Of a DNA stretch of 41,319 nt, positions 32,057-41,155 are shown one piece after another. The DNA is from Clostridiales bacterium. Its GTDB lineage: Bacteria > Bacillota > Clostridia > Christensenellales > Aristaeellaceae. Both the position numbers and the translations under genes were made by a program. Where the stretch lies: NCBI GenBank assembly GCA_029012285.1, contig JAQXLU010000066.1, positions 1 to 41,319 on the forward strand, given 5' to 3'. The notes beneath the pieces are model-generated. The model made no database searches. It was not told the origin of the DNA and was given only the letters and a program-made list of their open reading frames with translations. Position 1 is the first letter of the stretch, and each line of letters begins with the position of its first letter.

Positions 32057-32840
32057 AGCCCATCACCCCCCGCACGGACACGTCCCCCGCCATAACCGAG
32101 TGGAGCGTGCCGTCCTCCGTGCGCACCAGCAGCGCGCCGGAGGAGTTGATGTCCTCCGCCGTGCCGGTCAGGTCAACCGCGCCGCTCACATGGACGCGGC
32201 TGCCCAGGGTGACTGACCTGGCGCGGTACAGGGGCGCAATGCCGGCAAAGCCCTCCGCTTCAATGGCGGCAACGGCATCCTCCAGCGCCCGCAGATACGC
32301 GGCGATGATTTCGCCCCGGTCGGGGAGCGTGGCGTGCTCCTCCAGGGAGGTGGCTCGGTCTGATAGCTCCGGTGGATATGCGCCCCGACGGATGTTGAGC
32401 CCCGTGCCCGCAACGACGAACAGCCCCTGCGCGTCAAAGCCCATTTCCAGCAGGATGCCGCAGAGCTTGCGCCCCTGGAGCACCAGGTCGTTGGGCCATT
32501 TGATGCGCGCGTCCAGCGCGGTTACCTCCTTGATGGCTTGAGCCATCGCCAGTGCGCAGGCGAAGGTGATCAGCGGCGCGTCCTCTGCCCGAAGGGCTGG
32601 GCGGAGCAGCACGCTCATCCAGATGCCTTGCCCCTCTGGGGAGGCCCATACGCGATCCAGCCGGCCGCGACCTGCGGTTTGGCACTCGCACAGGCAGAGG
32701 CTGCCGTGGGGCGCGCCCTGCCTCGCCAGCTCCTTGAGGACGGTGTTGGTGGAGGTCAGCGTGTGTTCATAGTGGTTGATGGCGCGGCCCAGAGCATGGG
32801 TGGACAGCAGGGGCGTCCAGTGGGCGGGCAGGATGGACAT
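32049..32840 (-). CDS. birA: Biotin--[acetyl-CoA-carboxylase] ligase, class I (no HTH)
   Basis: 263 residues from ATG 32840. The ligase core shows TSTNTVLKELARQGAPHGSL, the biotin-binding GRGRLDRVWASPEGQGIWMS, KWPNDLVLQGRKLCGILLEM and a C-terminal SH3-like domain (GSRVHVSGAVDLTGTAEDIN). It activates biotin and attaches it to carboxylases. The N-terminal DNA-binding domain of regulatory BirA is absent, so it should not act as a repressor. The open frame extends upstream to 33635, but that part is antisense to rpsO and not coding. GGGAGC precedes the ATG. Confidence 0.92.
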   Translation of the reverse strand: MSILPAHWTPLLSTHALGRAINHYEHTLTSTNTVLKELARQGAPHGSLCLCECQTAGRGRLDRVWASPEGQGIWMSVLLRPALRAEDAPLITFACALAMAQAIKEVTALDARIKWPNDLVLQGRKLCGILLEMGFDAQGLFVVAGTGLNIRRGAYPPELSDRATSLEEHATLPDRGEIIAAYLRALEDAVAAIEAEGFAGIAPLYRARSVTLGSRVHVSGAVDLTGTAEDINSSGALLVRTEDGTLHSVMAGDVSVRGVMGYV

Positions 32841-32979
32841 GTGATCAGCTCCCGAAGCATTGATGCCTGTATTGTAGCTGATTTGCCGCCATCTGGCAAG
32901 CCCCGGCGGGCAGATTTGGCTTGAGAAGCAACCGCACGCATAAATTCCGCCCTCTGGCTGAAAATAATGCGGAAAACCA

Positions 32980-33008
32980 TTTACAAACGGCCTGGAATCT
33001 GTTAGAAT
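32980..33008 (+). promoter_or_regulatory. Promoter of rpsO
   Basis: TTTACA (32980-32985), 17-base spacer, TAGAAT (33003-33008). It leaves a leader of about 115 bases before the rpsO ATG, room for the S15 autoregulatory structure known in many bacteria, though I did not identify its fold. Confidence 0.6.
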
Positions 33009-33131
33009 AACCGATGGGTCTGTGAACCTCCCGCGCAGGCGGCCGATCACTCCGACGGCGCACTTCGTAGGAAGGCGATTGCCCAAGAATACCGCAGCGA
33101 TTGCCGCTGCAGGAAAAATGGAGGAATTCCC

Positions 33132-33401
33132 ATGAATCTGGCCGAAATGACCAAGTCCGAGATCATCGCTGCCTTTGCCCAGCACGAGGGCGACACCGGC
33201 TCTCCCGAGGTGCAGGTCGCACTGCTGACCGCTCGCATCAACCACCTGAACGAGCACCTGAAGAAGAACCGCAACGACCATCACTCCAACCGTGGCCTGC
33301 TGCTGATGGTTGGTCAGCGCCGTGGTCTGCTGGAGTACCTCAAGAAGACCGACATCGAGCGCTACCGTGCGCTGATCGCCAAGCTGAACCTGCGCAAGTA
33401 A
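33132..33401 (+). CDS. rpsO: 30S ribosomal protein S15
   Basis: 89 residues, the universal length. The signatures [40 protein letters not shown] and [20 protein letters not shown] are all present. It binds 16S rRNA early in assembly of the small-subunit platform. ATGGAGGAATTCCC precedes ATG 33132. It is followed by pnp, the usual bacterial pairing, after a 305-base structured spacer. Confidence 0.97.
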   Translation: MNLAEMTKSEIIAAFAQHEGDTGSPEVQVALLTARINHLNEHLKKNRNDHHSNRGLLLMVGQRRGLLEYLKKTDIERYRALIAKLNLRK

Positions 33402-33500
33402 TGTGCGCAGGCCCTGCGGCCCTTGTGGAGCTTGCGCTCCCGGGCGAAGGGCAGTGACACGATCAACAGGCGGGTTTGCATGCCAAGGGCCGCCGCAGGG

Positions 33501-33650
33501 AGCATCTCCCCCGGCGGCTCTGCTTGCGAACCGCACAAAAAGACGGTCGAAGACCGCGGCTCTGCTTGCGAATCGAACGGAATTGTACACATGCCCGGAG
33601 ATGTTATCCCTTGAAAATCCCAGCGGGGTTTTCATATGATAGCATCTCCC
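33501..33650 (+). promoter_or_regulatory. Structured pnp leader with long hairpin and competing arm
   Basis: A long hairpin spans 33597-33649: GGAGATGTTATC and GATAGCATCTCC as outer arms, TGAAAATCCC and GGGGTTTTCA as inner arms, with only G-U exceptions. The 3' arm AGCATCTCCC (33641-33650) also occurs exactly at 33501-33510, so GGAGATG at 33597 could pair with either. Between them are two identical 17-base repeats (33514-33530 and 33556-33572) and a small stem CGGTC/GACCG (33544-33556). Long leader duplexes before pnp are known RNase III sites used in autoregulation in enterobacteria; here it is inference. Confidence 0.6.
33514..33572. repeat. 17-base direct repeats in the pnp leader
   Basis: GCGGCTCTGCTTGCGAA occurs at 33514-33530 and 33556-33572, 42 bases apart, with a CGGTC-GAA-GACCG hairpin between. 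Possible protein-binding sites or a small duplication. Confidence 0.6.
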
Positions 33651-33706
33651 GGCTTGGAGGGAAGGGCGAGGCGCTCTTTCCGGATGAAGAAGAAGGAGTG
33701 TGTCAT

Positions 33707-35857
33707 ATGGAATCCAAGAAGTATACGATGGACCTGGCGGGCCTCCCGCTGACCCTGGAATTCGGCAAGTACTGCGAGCAGGCTGCCGGTTCCGTGTGGG
33801 TGCACCTGGGCGACACCGTCGTGATGGTCAACGCCACCATGTCCCCCGTGGCCCGTCCCGGTGTGGACTTCTTCCCCCTGGCGGTGGACGTGGAGGAGAA
33901 GCAGTACTCCGTGGGCAAGATCCCCGGCGGCTTCATCAAGCGTGAGGGCCGTCCCACCGAAAAGGCGACGTTGACCTGCCGCCTGATCGACCGCCCCCTG
34001 CGCCCCCTGTTCCCCAAGGGCATGCGCAACGACGTGCAGGTGGTGGCCACCATCCTGTCCGTGGATAAGAACATCCCCCCGGAGATCCCTGCGATGATCG
34101 GCTCTTCCATCGCCCTGGCGGTGTCCGAGATTCCGTGGGGCGGCCCCACCGGCTCCGTGGTCATCGGGTTGGTGGATGGCGAATTCATCTGCTGCCCCAA
34201 CGAGGAGCAGATGGCCAAGTCCAAGATGCACCTGACCGTGTCCGGCACCCGCGACGCGGTGCTGATGGTGGAAGCCGGCGCACAGGAAGTGTCCGAGAAG
34301 GTTATGCTGGACGCCATCATGTTCGCCCATGAATGGATTAAGAAGATCATTGCCTTCCAGGATCAGATCATCGCGGAGATCGGCAAGGAAAAGGCCCAGG
34401 TCGCGCTGGTTGTCACCGGCGACGACGTGAAGGCCGCCGTGCGCGAGTTCGCCTACGACAAGTGCAAGTGGGTGTTCGACACCACCGAGCGCGAGGAACG
34501 TCAGAACCGCGAGGCCCAGGTGAAGGCCGAGACCGTTGAGGCCCTGGGCGCGCAGTTTGAGGGCCGCGAGAGCGAGATTGCTGATGCGCTGTACTACCTG
34601 AACAAGGAGATCATGCGCAAGAAGATCCTGGAGGAGGGCATCCGTCCCGACGGCCGCAGCGTCACCGAGATTCGCCCCATCTGGTGCGAGGTTGGCGTGC
34701 TGCCCCGGGTTCATGGTTCTGCCGTGTTCACCCGTGGCCAGACCCAGGCCCTGACCGTGACCACCCTGGGCTCCACCTCCGAGGGCCAGGTGCTGGACGG
34801 TCTGAGCAACGAGGACTTCAAGCGCTACATCCACCACTACAACATGCCGCCCTACGCCACCGGCGAGGCGGGCCGCCTCAAGAGCCCCGGCCGCCGCGAG
34901 ATCGGCCACGGCGCCCTGGCGGAGCGCGCGCTGCTGCCCGTGATCCCCTCTGAGGAGGAGTTCCCCTACGCGCTGCGCCTGGTGAGCGAAATCCTCTCCT
35001 CCAACGGTTCTTCTTCGATGGCCTCCGTGTGCGGCTCCACCCTGTCCCTGATGGATGCGGGCGTGCCGATCCACGCGCCGGTTGCCGGTGTGGCCATGGG
35101 CCTGATCAAGGACGCTGAGACCGGGAAGGTCTGCGTGCTGACCGACATCCAGGGCCTGGAGGACTTCCTGGGCGACATGGACTTCAAGGTCGCCGGCTCC
35201 ATGAACGGCATCACCGCCATTCAGATGGACATCAAGATTGCAGGCATCGACCGCAACATCCTGGAGACCGCGCTGGCCCAGGCGCTGCAGGGCCGTCTGT
35301 TCATCCTGGGCAAGATGCTGGACTGCCTGGGCGCGCCCCGTACCGAGCTGAGCAAGTGGGCTCCCAAGATCGTCCGCTTCACCATCAACCCCGAGAAGAT
35401 TCGCGAGGTCATCGGACCCGGCGGCAAGATGATCAACAAGATCATTGCCGAAACCGGCGTGAAGATCGACATCGAGGACGACGGCCGCGTGTTCATCTCC
35501 ACCCCCGACGCCGAGGCTGCTGCCAAGGCCCGCAAGATCATCGAGGGCATCGCCAAGGACATCGAGGTGGGCGAGGTGTACACCGGCAAGGTGGTGCGCA
35601 TCATGAACTTCGGTGCCTTCGTCGAGCTGCTGCCTGGCAAGGACGGCATGATCCACATCTCCAAGCTGGACAACAAGCGCGTGGAGAAGGTCGAGGACGT
35701 GGTGAACATCGGCGACGAGATCGAGGTCAAGGTCAACGAGATCGACGCGCAGGGCCGCATCAACCTGATCCGCAACGACATCGAGTACACCGCCCGCGAT
35801 CAGGAGCCCCGCCGTGCCGAGGGCTTCCGCGGCAACCGTCCTCCCCGCCGCCAGTGA
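33707..35857 (+). CDS. pnp: Polyribonucleotide nucleotidyltransferase (PNPase)
   Basis: 716 residues from ATG 33707 (AGAAGGAG upstream). Two RNase PH domains are present (first [40 protein letters not shown]; second [40 protein letters not shown]), then a KH domain ([20 protein letters not shown]) and an S1 domain ([20 protein letters not shown]). It degrades RNA 3' to 5' by phosphorolysis. The frame is open further upstream, but that part lies in the structured leader and is not coding. A strong terminator follows at 35902. Confidence 0.97.
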   Translation: MESKKYTMDLAGLPLTLEFGKYCEQAAGSVWVHLGDTVVMVNATMSPVARPGVDFFPLAVDVEEKQYSVGKIPGGFIKREGRPTEKATLTCRLIDRPLRPLFPKGMRNDVQVVATILSVDKNIPPEIPAMIGSSIALAVSEIPWGGPTGSVVIGLVDGEFICCPNEEQMAKSKMHLTVSGTRDAVLMVEAGAQEVSEKVMLDAIMFAHEWIKKIIAFQDQIIAEIGKEKAQVALVVTGDDVKAAVREFAYDKCKWVFDTTEREERQNREAQVKAETVEALGAQFEGRESEIADALYYLNKEIMRKKILEEGIRPDGRSVTEIRPIWCEVGVLPRVHGSAVFTRGQTQALTVTTLGSTSEGQVLDGLSNEDFKRYIHHYNMPPYATGEAGRLKSPGRREIGHGALAERALLPVIPSEEEFPYALRLVSEILSSNGSSSMASVCGSTLSLMDAGVPIHAPVAGVAMGLIKDAETGKVCVLTDIQGLEDFLGDMDFKVAGSMNGITAIQMDIKIAGIDRNILETALAQALQGRLFILGKMLDCLGAPRTELSKWAPKIVRFTINPEKIREVIGPGGKMINKIIAETGVKIDIEDDGRVFISTPDAEAAAKARKIIEGIAKDIEVGEVYTGKVVRIMNFGAFVELLPGKDGMIHISKLDNKRVEKVEDVVNIGDEIEVKVNEIDAQGRINLIRNDIEYTARDQEPRRAEGFRGNRPPRRQ

Positions 35858-35901
35858 TGAATGACGGCTGAAGGAACGAGCGCGGTCACAACGGAACAAC
35901 G

Positions 35902-35940
35902 ATTCGCAAAAGTCCACACTGGGCTTTTGCGAATTTTTCT
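35902..35940 (+). terminator. Terminator of the rpsO-pnp operon
   Basis: ATTCGCAAAAG (35902-35912) pairs perfectly with CTTTTGCGAAT (35924-35934), followed by TTTTTCT. Confidence 0.9.
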
Positions 35941-35971
35941 TCATACTCACTTTGCATAGGAAGGGAATCCC

Positions 35972-37267
35972 ATGGAAAAGATACTCAAAAACAACCCGGG
36001 GGCGGATGATCTTATGCATGACGAATGGCTTTTGCCCAATGGCTTGCGCGTGGTCGGGGAGCGGCTGCCCTATCTGCGGTCGGTGTCTATCGGCGCATGG
36101 ATGCATGTCGGCTCCATGATGGAGGAACCGTCCGAAAGCGGATTGAGCCACTTCCTGGAGCATATGGTGTTCAAGGGCACAAAAAAGCGCACCGCCAGGC
36201 AGATTGCTGAGGAAATGGATGCGGTGGGCGGGCAGCTCAACGCCTTCACCGGGCGGGACTGCACCTGCTTCTACGCCAAGGTGATCGACGAGGACCTTGA
36301 ATTGGCGGTGGACATCCTTTCCGACCTGGTGATTCATGCCACGATGGACGAAGCCGAGCTGGAAAAGGAGCGCGGCGTGATCCTGGAGGAAATCTCCATG
36401 GACGAGGACACCCCGGAGGACTTGGTGCATGATTTGCTGCAAGCCGCCCAGTTCGGGGAGCAGTCCCCCGGTCAGCCGATCCTGGGCCCTGCTTCGCAGA
36501 TCGCTGCCTACACCCGGGAGGATTTGCTGTCCTTCCGCGCCAAGCACTACGCGCCCAAGGAAACGGTGATCGCCCTGGCTGGCAACTATGACCCCGACCA
36601 GGTGCTCAAATGGGTCACGACGTACTTCGGCGCTTGGCAGAATGAGATCGCTCCGGTGGAAACACCCGACTGGCAGGTGCGAAACGGACAGCATGTCCTG
36701 CGGGAGAAGGACACCGAGCAGATGCATATCTGCCTGGGCTTCCCCGGCATGGCCTATGGCACGGAGGGGGTGTATCCGCTCGCGGTGGCCAACAACATCC
36801 TGGGCGGCGCGATGTCCTCCCGGCTGTTCCAGCGCATCCGCGAGGAACTGGGATTGGCCTATTCGGTGTATTCCTACCCCAACACCTACATGGGCGTGGG
36901 CACCTTCGACCTGTATGCGGGGGTGAGCCCCAAGAACGCTGAGGTGGTGCTATCGGAGATCCGCGCAGAGCTACAAAAATTCGTGGCGGATGGCATCACG
37001 GAGAAGGAATTCCGCGACAGTGTGACCCAGCTGCGCTCCGGTTACCTGATGGGGTTGGAAAGCCCCGGTTCCCGCATGCAGAGCCTGGGACGCTCCACGC
37101 TCTTGCGCGGCAAGCCCATCTCTCATGAGGAAACCCTCGCCGCCATCGAGGCCGTCACCATGGACAAGGTGATGGCCGTCGCCCGGGAGATTCTGACCCA
37201 GACGCCATGCATCGCCATCGTGGGCAAGGGCGCGGAACGGGTGCAGCTGGATGCGCCCGCGCAATAA
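35972..37267 (+). CDS. M16 family zinc peptidase (processing-peptidase type)
   Basis: 431 residues. The inverted zinc motif H60-x2-E63-H64 lies in GLSHFLEHMVFKGTKKRTA, with the distal glutamate in ELEKERGVILEEI. Further M16 marks are GGQLNAFTGRDCTCFYAKV and GAMSSRLFQRIREELGLAYS. There is no signal peptide, so it is cytoplasmic. Its position after pnp is widespread in Bacillota (the mlpA/ymxG type). AGGAAGGGAATCCC precedes ATG 35972. The downstream ruvX gene follows closely. Confidence 0.92.
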   Translation: MEKILKNNPGADDLMHDEWLLPNGLRVVGERLPYLRSVSIGAWMHVGSMMEEPSESGLSHFLEHMVFKGTKKRTARQIAEEMDAVGGQLNAFTGRDCTCFYAKVIDEDLELAVDILSDLVIHATMDEAELEKERGVILEEISMDEDTPEDLVHDLLQAAQFGEQSPGQPILGPASQIAAYTREDLLSFRAKHYAPKETVIALAGNYDPDQVLKWVTTYFGAWQNEIAPVETPDWQVRNGQHVLREKDTEQMHICLGFPGMAYGTEGVYPLAVANNILGGAMSSRLFQRIREELGLAYSVYSYPNTYMGVGTFDLYAGVSPKNAEVVLSEIRAELQKFVADGITEKEFRDSVTQLRSGYLMGLESPGSRMQSLGRSTLLRGKPISHEETLAAIEAVTMDKVMAVAREILTQTPCIAIVGKGAERVQLDAPAQ

Positions 37268-37288
37268 GCGAAGTACAGAGGTATGCAA

Positions 37289-37996
37289 ATGAACGAACGC
37301 ATCGTCTGCCTGGACATCGGCGACGCCCGCATCGGCGTGGCGGTGTCGGATATGACCAGGCTCATCGCAACACCGATTGACACCATCTACCGGGTGGGCT
37401 GGGGGCCGGACACCAAGCAGGTCGCCGCCATCTGTGCGCAGTATGACACTACCCAGGTGCTCGCGGGCTGGCCGCTGAATATGGACGGCACGGCGGGCTT
37501 CCAGTCGGAAAAGGTGAAAAATTTCTGCGCACAGCTTGAAAAAGCGGGCCTGACGGTGTATTATCAGGATGAGCGGCTGACCACCGTCACCGCCACCAAC
37601 GCGCTGATCGAGGGCAACATGCACCGCGCGGAGCGCAAGCACAATGTGGATAAGGTTGCCGCCGCGGTGATCCTCCAGCAGTGGCTGGACACCCAGCGCA
37701 ACCTTGCGCAGCAACAACAGGAGGAAACAAAGATGGACGAGAATATCATTGAGCTGATTGACGACGAAACCGGCGAAAGCGTGCAGTTCCTGCACCTGGC
37801 CACCCTGATGCACGAGGACAAGGAGTACATCGCCGTGACCGACGCCGCCGAGGACGACGAGGAGTGCGGCGTGTTCTTCATGGAGATCATCACCGAGGGC
37901 GAAGAGGATTCCTATTCCCCCGTGGAGGACGAGGCGCTGCAGGACGTGCTGTTTGAGCAGTTTGTTGCCCTGATGGATGAGGACGACGATGAATAA
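37289..37996 (+). CDS. ruvX: RuvX/YqgF Holliday-junction resolvase-like protein fused to DUF1292
   Basis: 235 residues from ATG 37289 (AGAGGT upstream; an ATG two codons earlier is too close to it). Residues 1-140 are YqgF/RuvX (CLDIGDARIGVAVSDMTRLI, GWPLNMDGTAG, YYQDERLTTVTATNALIEG, DKVAAAVILQQWLD), an RNase H-like fold acting in 16S rRNA processing or recombination. A Q-rich linker (RNLAQQQQEETK) leads into a DUF1292 domain (IELIDDETGESVQFLHLATL) with an acidic tail. These are usually separate neighbouring genes in Bacillota; here no stop separates them. An internal AGGAGG precedes the second domain. Confidence 0.88.
   Translation: MNERIVCLDIGDARIGVAVSDMTRLIATPIDTIYRVGWGPDTKQVAAICAQYDTTQVLAGWPLNMDGTAGFQSEKVKNFCAQLEKAGLTVYYQDERLTTVTATNALIEGNMHRAERKHNVDKVAAAVILQQWLDTQRNLAQQQQEETKMDENIIELIDDETGESVQFLHLATLMHEDKEYIAVTDAAEDDEECGVFFMEIITEGEEDSYSPVEDEALQDVLFEQFVALMDEDDDE
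37733..37996 (+). CDS. Internally initiated DUF1292 product (alternative start within ruvX)
   Basis: ATG 37733 (MDENIIELIDDETGES) has a perfect AGGAGG at 37719-37724, 8 bases upstream, embedded in the Q-rich linker codons. A free 87-residue DUF1292 protein, as in related bacteria where it is a separate gene, would result. The fusion and the free protein may both be made. This is inferred from the ribosome binding site alone. Confidence 0.5.
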   Translation: MDENIIELIDDETGESVQFLHLATLMHEDKEYIAVTDAAEDDEECGVFFMEIITEGEEDSYSPVEDEALQDVLFEQFVALMDEDDDE

Positions 37997-38303
37997 TCCC
38001 GAATTAAACGAGGCCTTCGACGAGATACCGCTGGTGGAGCTGACCGGCCCTGACGGCACGCTTTACCACTTCCGCTACGGCGCGATGATCCCCTATGCGG
38101 GGGAGGAATACGCCGTGCTGTTGGAAATGGAGCTGGACGAAAGCGGCGAGGAGCAGGTGCTGATCACCAAGGTGGAAAAGACAGAGGACGGCAGTCTGGC
38201 TTTTGTGGTTGCCGAGGAGGACGATGTCATCCGGGCGGTGTTTGACAAATACGTGGCCCTCAGCGTGGAAAACGGCCTGGAAGGGCTGACCGATGCGGAG
38301 TAA
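37989..38303 (+). CDS. DUF1292-like small acidic protein
   Basis: 104 residues (MNNPELNEAFDEIPLVELTG and on; LYHFRYGAMIPYAGEEYAVL; EDDVIRAVFDKYVAL). The start/end pattern and acidic composition match the DUF1292 domain at the end of the previous gene, so this is a tandem relative. ATG 37989 overlaps the preceding stop and has GAGG about 6 bases upstream. Function unknown; DUF1292 proteins accompany ruvX in Bacillota. Confidence 0.75.
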   Translation: MNNPELNEAFDEIPLVELTGPDGTLYHFRYGAMIPYAGEEYAVLLEMELDESGEEQVLITKVEKTEDGSLAFVVAEEDDVIRAVFDKYVALSVENGLEGLTDAE

Positions 38304-38314
38304 TGAGGTGTGAC

Positions 38315-39673
38315 ATGCAAGTGCATATCAGAAAAACGCTGGCGCTGCTGATGTGCCTGTTTCTGCTGCCCTTCAATGCCCTGGCACAGAGCCGGCAGCT
38401 GCCGCTTCAGGACGCGCACCGCGTCACCCTCACCCAGAAGAAAAATACCATGGCCAATGGCGCGGAGGTGTACCGATGGGAGATCGTGACCGCCCAGTCC
38501 GCCGTCACGCAGGCGCTGAATGAGCTGGCCCAGGGCTATGTGGCGGAGGTGACCCCCACGCTGGCCAGGCCCGGCAAGGACGGCTCCAGCCGCCTGGACG
38601 TGGACATCTGCCACAGCCGCACTGGGCTGACCTGGATGAGCTTCATGGTGCAGTCCCGGTATGTGCTCAACAAGGTGACGACGGACGTGCGCTTCACCAC
38701 CCGGACCTATGATATGTCCACCAGGGCGCGCGTGCTGCTGACCGATATATTCCCGGCGGACAGCGCTGCCTGGTCCATGCTGGAAGCTGCCGTCCGGGAG
38801 GGCGTATGCGCCTATTACCCCGACCAGGAGCCCGATGCAGCTGCCCTGGAGGATGCCTGCCGCCGGGAGCGCATCGAGCAGATGGACTTTACGCTCCACG
38901 GCATGTCGCTGGTGCTGCACCTTCACGCGGCGGATTTCTACCCCGGCAAGCAGCAGCTCATCGAGGTGACGCTGTTCTATCCGGAGCTGCGCCCCTACAT
39001 GACCCAGAGGGCGCAGACCGAAACCGACAATCTGACCTACTACAACACCATCGCCCTGACCTATGACGACGGCCCCAATGGCTGGATCACCCGGGAAATG
39101 CTCAATGTGCTGCTCAAAACCGGCGAGCGCGCCACCTTCTTCACCATCGGAACGAAGCTGAGCCGCTATGCCCAGTATATGCAGCGCGCACATGACGAGG
39201 GCCATGCCGTGGCGACCCACACCTACGACCATTCCTATGCCCAGGATCTGACCGACGAGCAGATGCACGCACAGAAACGCAAGGTGGATCAGATCCATTT
39301 GGAGGTGCTGGGCATGGCGCCCAAGTACGCCCGCGCCCCCGGCGGTATCTATCAGCCCATGACCAAAGCGAAGCTGGGCTGGCCGCTGATCCAGTGGACC
39401 TCCCAAGGCACGGATTGGGCGGGCGAAAACGGCCGCGAGCCCACCCAGGTGAAGGACGCCGTGGTGGGTACGGCGGATGACGGCGGCATCATCCTCATGC
39501 ATGATTTGAAGGTGAATTCCGTCACCGCCAGCGAGCTATTCATCACCCGTTTGCAGGAGAGGGGCTACATCTTCCTCACCGTGGATGAGCTCTTCGCCAA
39601 GGATGGCGTGGCGCTCCAGCCGGACACCGTCTACTGGCGCTGCTCAGGCGGCGTGACGACGAACGAGCGATAG
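38315..39673 (+). CDS. Secreted polysaccharide deacetylase (NodB domain), copy 1
   Basis: 452 residues from ATG 38315 (GAGGTGTGAC upstream). The signal peptide is IRKTLALLMCLFLLPFNALA. A PdaC/DUF3298-like domain spans about 35-235 (SRLDVDICHSRTGLTWMSFM, MDFTLHGMSLVLHLHAADFY). The NodB domain follows with TYDDGPNG (Asp251-Asp252), HTYDH (His302, His306), RAPGG, TDWAG and ILMHD, a complete metal and catalytic set. It probably removes acetyl groups from cell-wall glycans outside the cell. A close paralogue lies at 39776. Confidence 0.9.
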   Translation: MQVHIRKTLALLMCLFLLPFNALAQSRQLPLQDAHRVTLTQKKNTMANGAEVYRWEIVTAQSAVTQALNELAQGYVAEVTPTLARPGKDGSSRLDVDICHSRTGLTWMSFMVQSRYVLNKVTTDVRFTTRTYDMSTRARVLLTDIFPADSAAWSMLEAAVREGVCAYYPDQEPDAAALEDACRRERIEQMDFTLHGMSLVLHLHAADFYPGKQQLIEVTLFYPELRPYMTQRAQTETDNLTYYNTIALTYDDGPNGWITREMLNVLLKTGERATFFTIGTKLSRYAQYMQRAHDEGHAVATHTYDHSYAQDLTDEQMHAQKRKVDQIHLEVLGMAPKYARAPGGIYQPMTKAKLGWPLIQWTSQGTDWAGENGREPTQVKDAVVGTADDGGIILMHDLKVNSVTASELFITRLQERGYIFLTVDELFAKDGVALQPDTVYWRCSGGVTTNER

Positions 39674-39674
39674 G

Positions 39675-39700
39675 GGAGACTCCTTAGGGGTCTCCTTTTT
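39675..39700 (+). terminator. Terminator after deacetylase copy 1
   Basis: GGAGAC (39675-39680) and GTCTCC (39690-39695) with a 9-base loop, followed by TTTTT. Confidence 0.85.
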
Positions 39701-39710
39701 CGTGCGGCGA

Positions 39711-39740
39711 TTGACAGAAGGCCGCGCGCAGGGGTATAAT
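39711..39740 (+). promoter_or_regulatory. Promoter of deacetylase copy 2
   Basis: Consensus TTGACA (39711-39716), 18-base spacer, consensus TATAAT (39735-39740), 35 bases before the ATG. Copy 2 therefore has its own strong housekeeping promoter. Confidence 0.85.
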
Positions 39741-39775
39741 ACTCCGTACACCCCCTTTGATACGGAGGAAACGCT

Positions 39776-41137
39776 ATGCGTAGAACAGTCAGCTGCTTAT
39801 TGGCCCTCATCCTGATCCTGGGGATGGCGCTCCCATCCGCCGCGGAAAAAGCGGAGCCCGGCATGGCTTTGCAGGATTGCCATCGGGTGAGCGTCACACG
39901 GGAGGACACCACCCAGAAGAACAAGAGCGTCATCCGCCTGTGGACGCTGGACACCTACGACGACCAGGTGGACGCGGAGCTTGCCGCCATTGCAAAGGCC
40001 TATGTGGATCGCCTCGGCCCTGACCTGAAGGCGGCGGAGAACGCCACCAGCAAGAACTCCCGCCTGGAGGTGGAAACGCGCTACTCCCGCACGGGGCTGA
40101 CCTGGATGAGCTTCCTGGTGCAGGCGCGTACCACCTATCACCGCAAGCTGGTCGGCCAGGAGATCACCAGCCGCACCTATGATATGCTCACGGGCCAAAG
40201 GGTGCTGCTGACGGACATCTTTGCCCCGGACAGCGCAGGCTGGACGCTTTTGCGAGATGCGGTGGAGGCCAAGGTGCGTGCGTATTTCCCGGACGAAGCC
40301 CCCAACGAGGAGGTGCTCTCGGCACTGTTGTCCGAGGAGGGCTTGCGCCAAATGGACTTCACGCTGCATGGGCTGTCCCTGGTCATCCACATCCCGGCAA
40401 GTACCCTGTATGCGGGGAAAAACACCCTCATCGAGGTGCCACTGTACTATCCCGACATCCAGCCCTACATGACCGAGAAGGCCATCCAGGAAACCGATAA
40501 CCTGACCTACTACAAGACCGTCGCCCTGACCTTCGATGACGGCCCTGAGCGCACCAACACCACCCGCATGCTCAACAATCTGCTGGAAATGGGGGAGCGG
40601 GTCACCTTCTTCGTGCTGGGCAACCGTATCAAGGAAAACGCCGACCTGGTGCAGCGCGAGCATGACGAGGGCCACGCCGTCGGTAGCCACAACTACACCA
40701 ACGGGGACGCCTCCAAGATGTCCGTTGCCACCATCCGCAGCCAAAGAACCCGCTTTGACGCGGCCTGCCTCCCGGTGCTGGGCATTTCCGCACGGTATGC
40801 CCGCGTGCCCTACGGGCTGTGCAACGACATGATCAAGGCCAAGGGCGGCATGCCGCTCATCCAGTGGTCGGTGGACACCTATGACTGGCGCGGACGCTCC
40901 ACGGCGACCATCATGAAGAACGTCACCAAGCAGTTCACCGATGGCGACATCGTGCTCATGCACGACATCAAGGATAACACCGCTGCCACGGCCAAGACAA
41001 TGATCGAGTGGCTGCACGAGAACGGCTACATGATTCTGACCATCGACGAGCTCTTTGCCAAAGACGGCGTGGTGCTCCAACCGGACGTGGTCTATTATCG
41101 CTGCGAGGATGGCGTGACCAGCCGCAAGCAGCGCTGA
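39776..41137 (+). CDS. Secreted polysaccharide deacetylase-like protein, copy 2, altered metal site
   Basis: 453 residues. Signal peptide RTVSCLLALILILGMALPSA. Same two-domain plan as copy 1: a PdaC/DUF3298-like domain (SRLEVETRYSRTGLTWMSFL, MDFTLHGLSLVIHIPASTLY) and NodB. The first metal/catalytic motif is TFDDGPERT (Asp254-Asp255). The His-x3-His motif reads HNYTN, so His305 is kept but the second His is Asn309. RVPYG (not RAPGG), DTYDW and VLMHD follow. Loss of one metal ligand may weaken or change activity; Asn can sometimes replace His. ACGGAGGAA precedes ATG 39776. Confidence 0.88.
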   Translation: MRRTVSCLLALILILGMALPSAAEKAEPGMALQDCHRVSVTREDTTQKNKSVIRLWTLDTYDDQVDAELAAIAKAYVDRLGPDLKAAENATSKNSRLEVETRYSRTGLTWMSFLVQARTTYHRKLVGQEITSRTYDMLTGQRVLLTDIFAPDSAGWTLLRDAVEAKVRAYFPDEAPNEEVLSALLSEEGLRQMDFTLHGLSLVIHIPASTLYAGKNTLIEVPLYYPDIQPYMTEKAIQETDNLTYYKTVALTFDDGPERTNTTRMLNNLLEMGERVTFFVLGNRIKENADLVQREHDEGHAVGSHNYTNGDASKMSVATIRSQRTRFDAACLPVLGISARYARVPYGLCNDMIKAKGGMPLIQWSVDTYDWRGRSTATIMKNVTKQFTDGDIVLMHDIKDNTAATAKTMIEWLHENGYMILTIDELFAKDGVVLQPDVVYYRCEDGVTSRKQR

Positions 41138-41155
41138 TTCCAAAGGAGAATGCCC

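Noticed and set aside
32841-33635. N-terminal extension of birA on the minus strand
   Set aside because: The extension is antisense to rpsO and its promoter. ATG 32840 starts the recognisable ligase with a suitable upstream site.
33632-36727. A 1031-codon open frame on the minus strand opposite pnp and the M16 gene
   Set aside because: It is a composition artefact of GC-rich codon usage. The plus strand carries unmistakable PNPase and M16 motifs, and the minus frame is low-complexity His/Asp/Leu-rich sequence.
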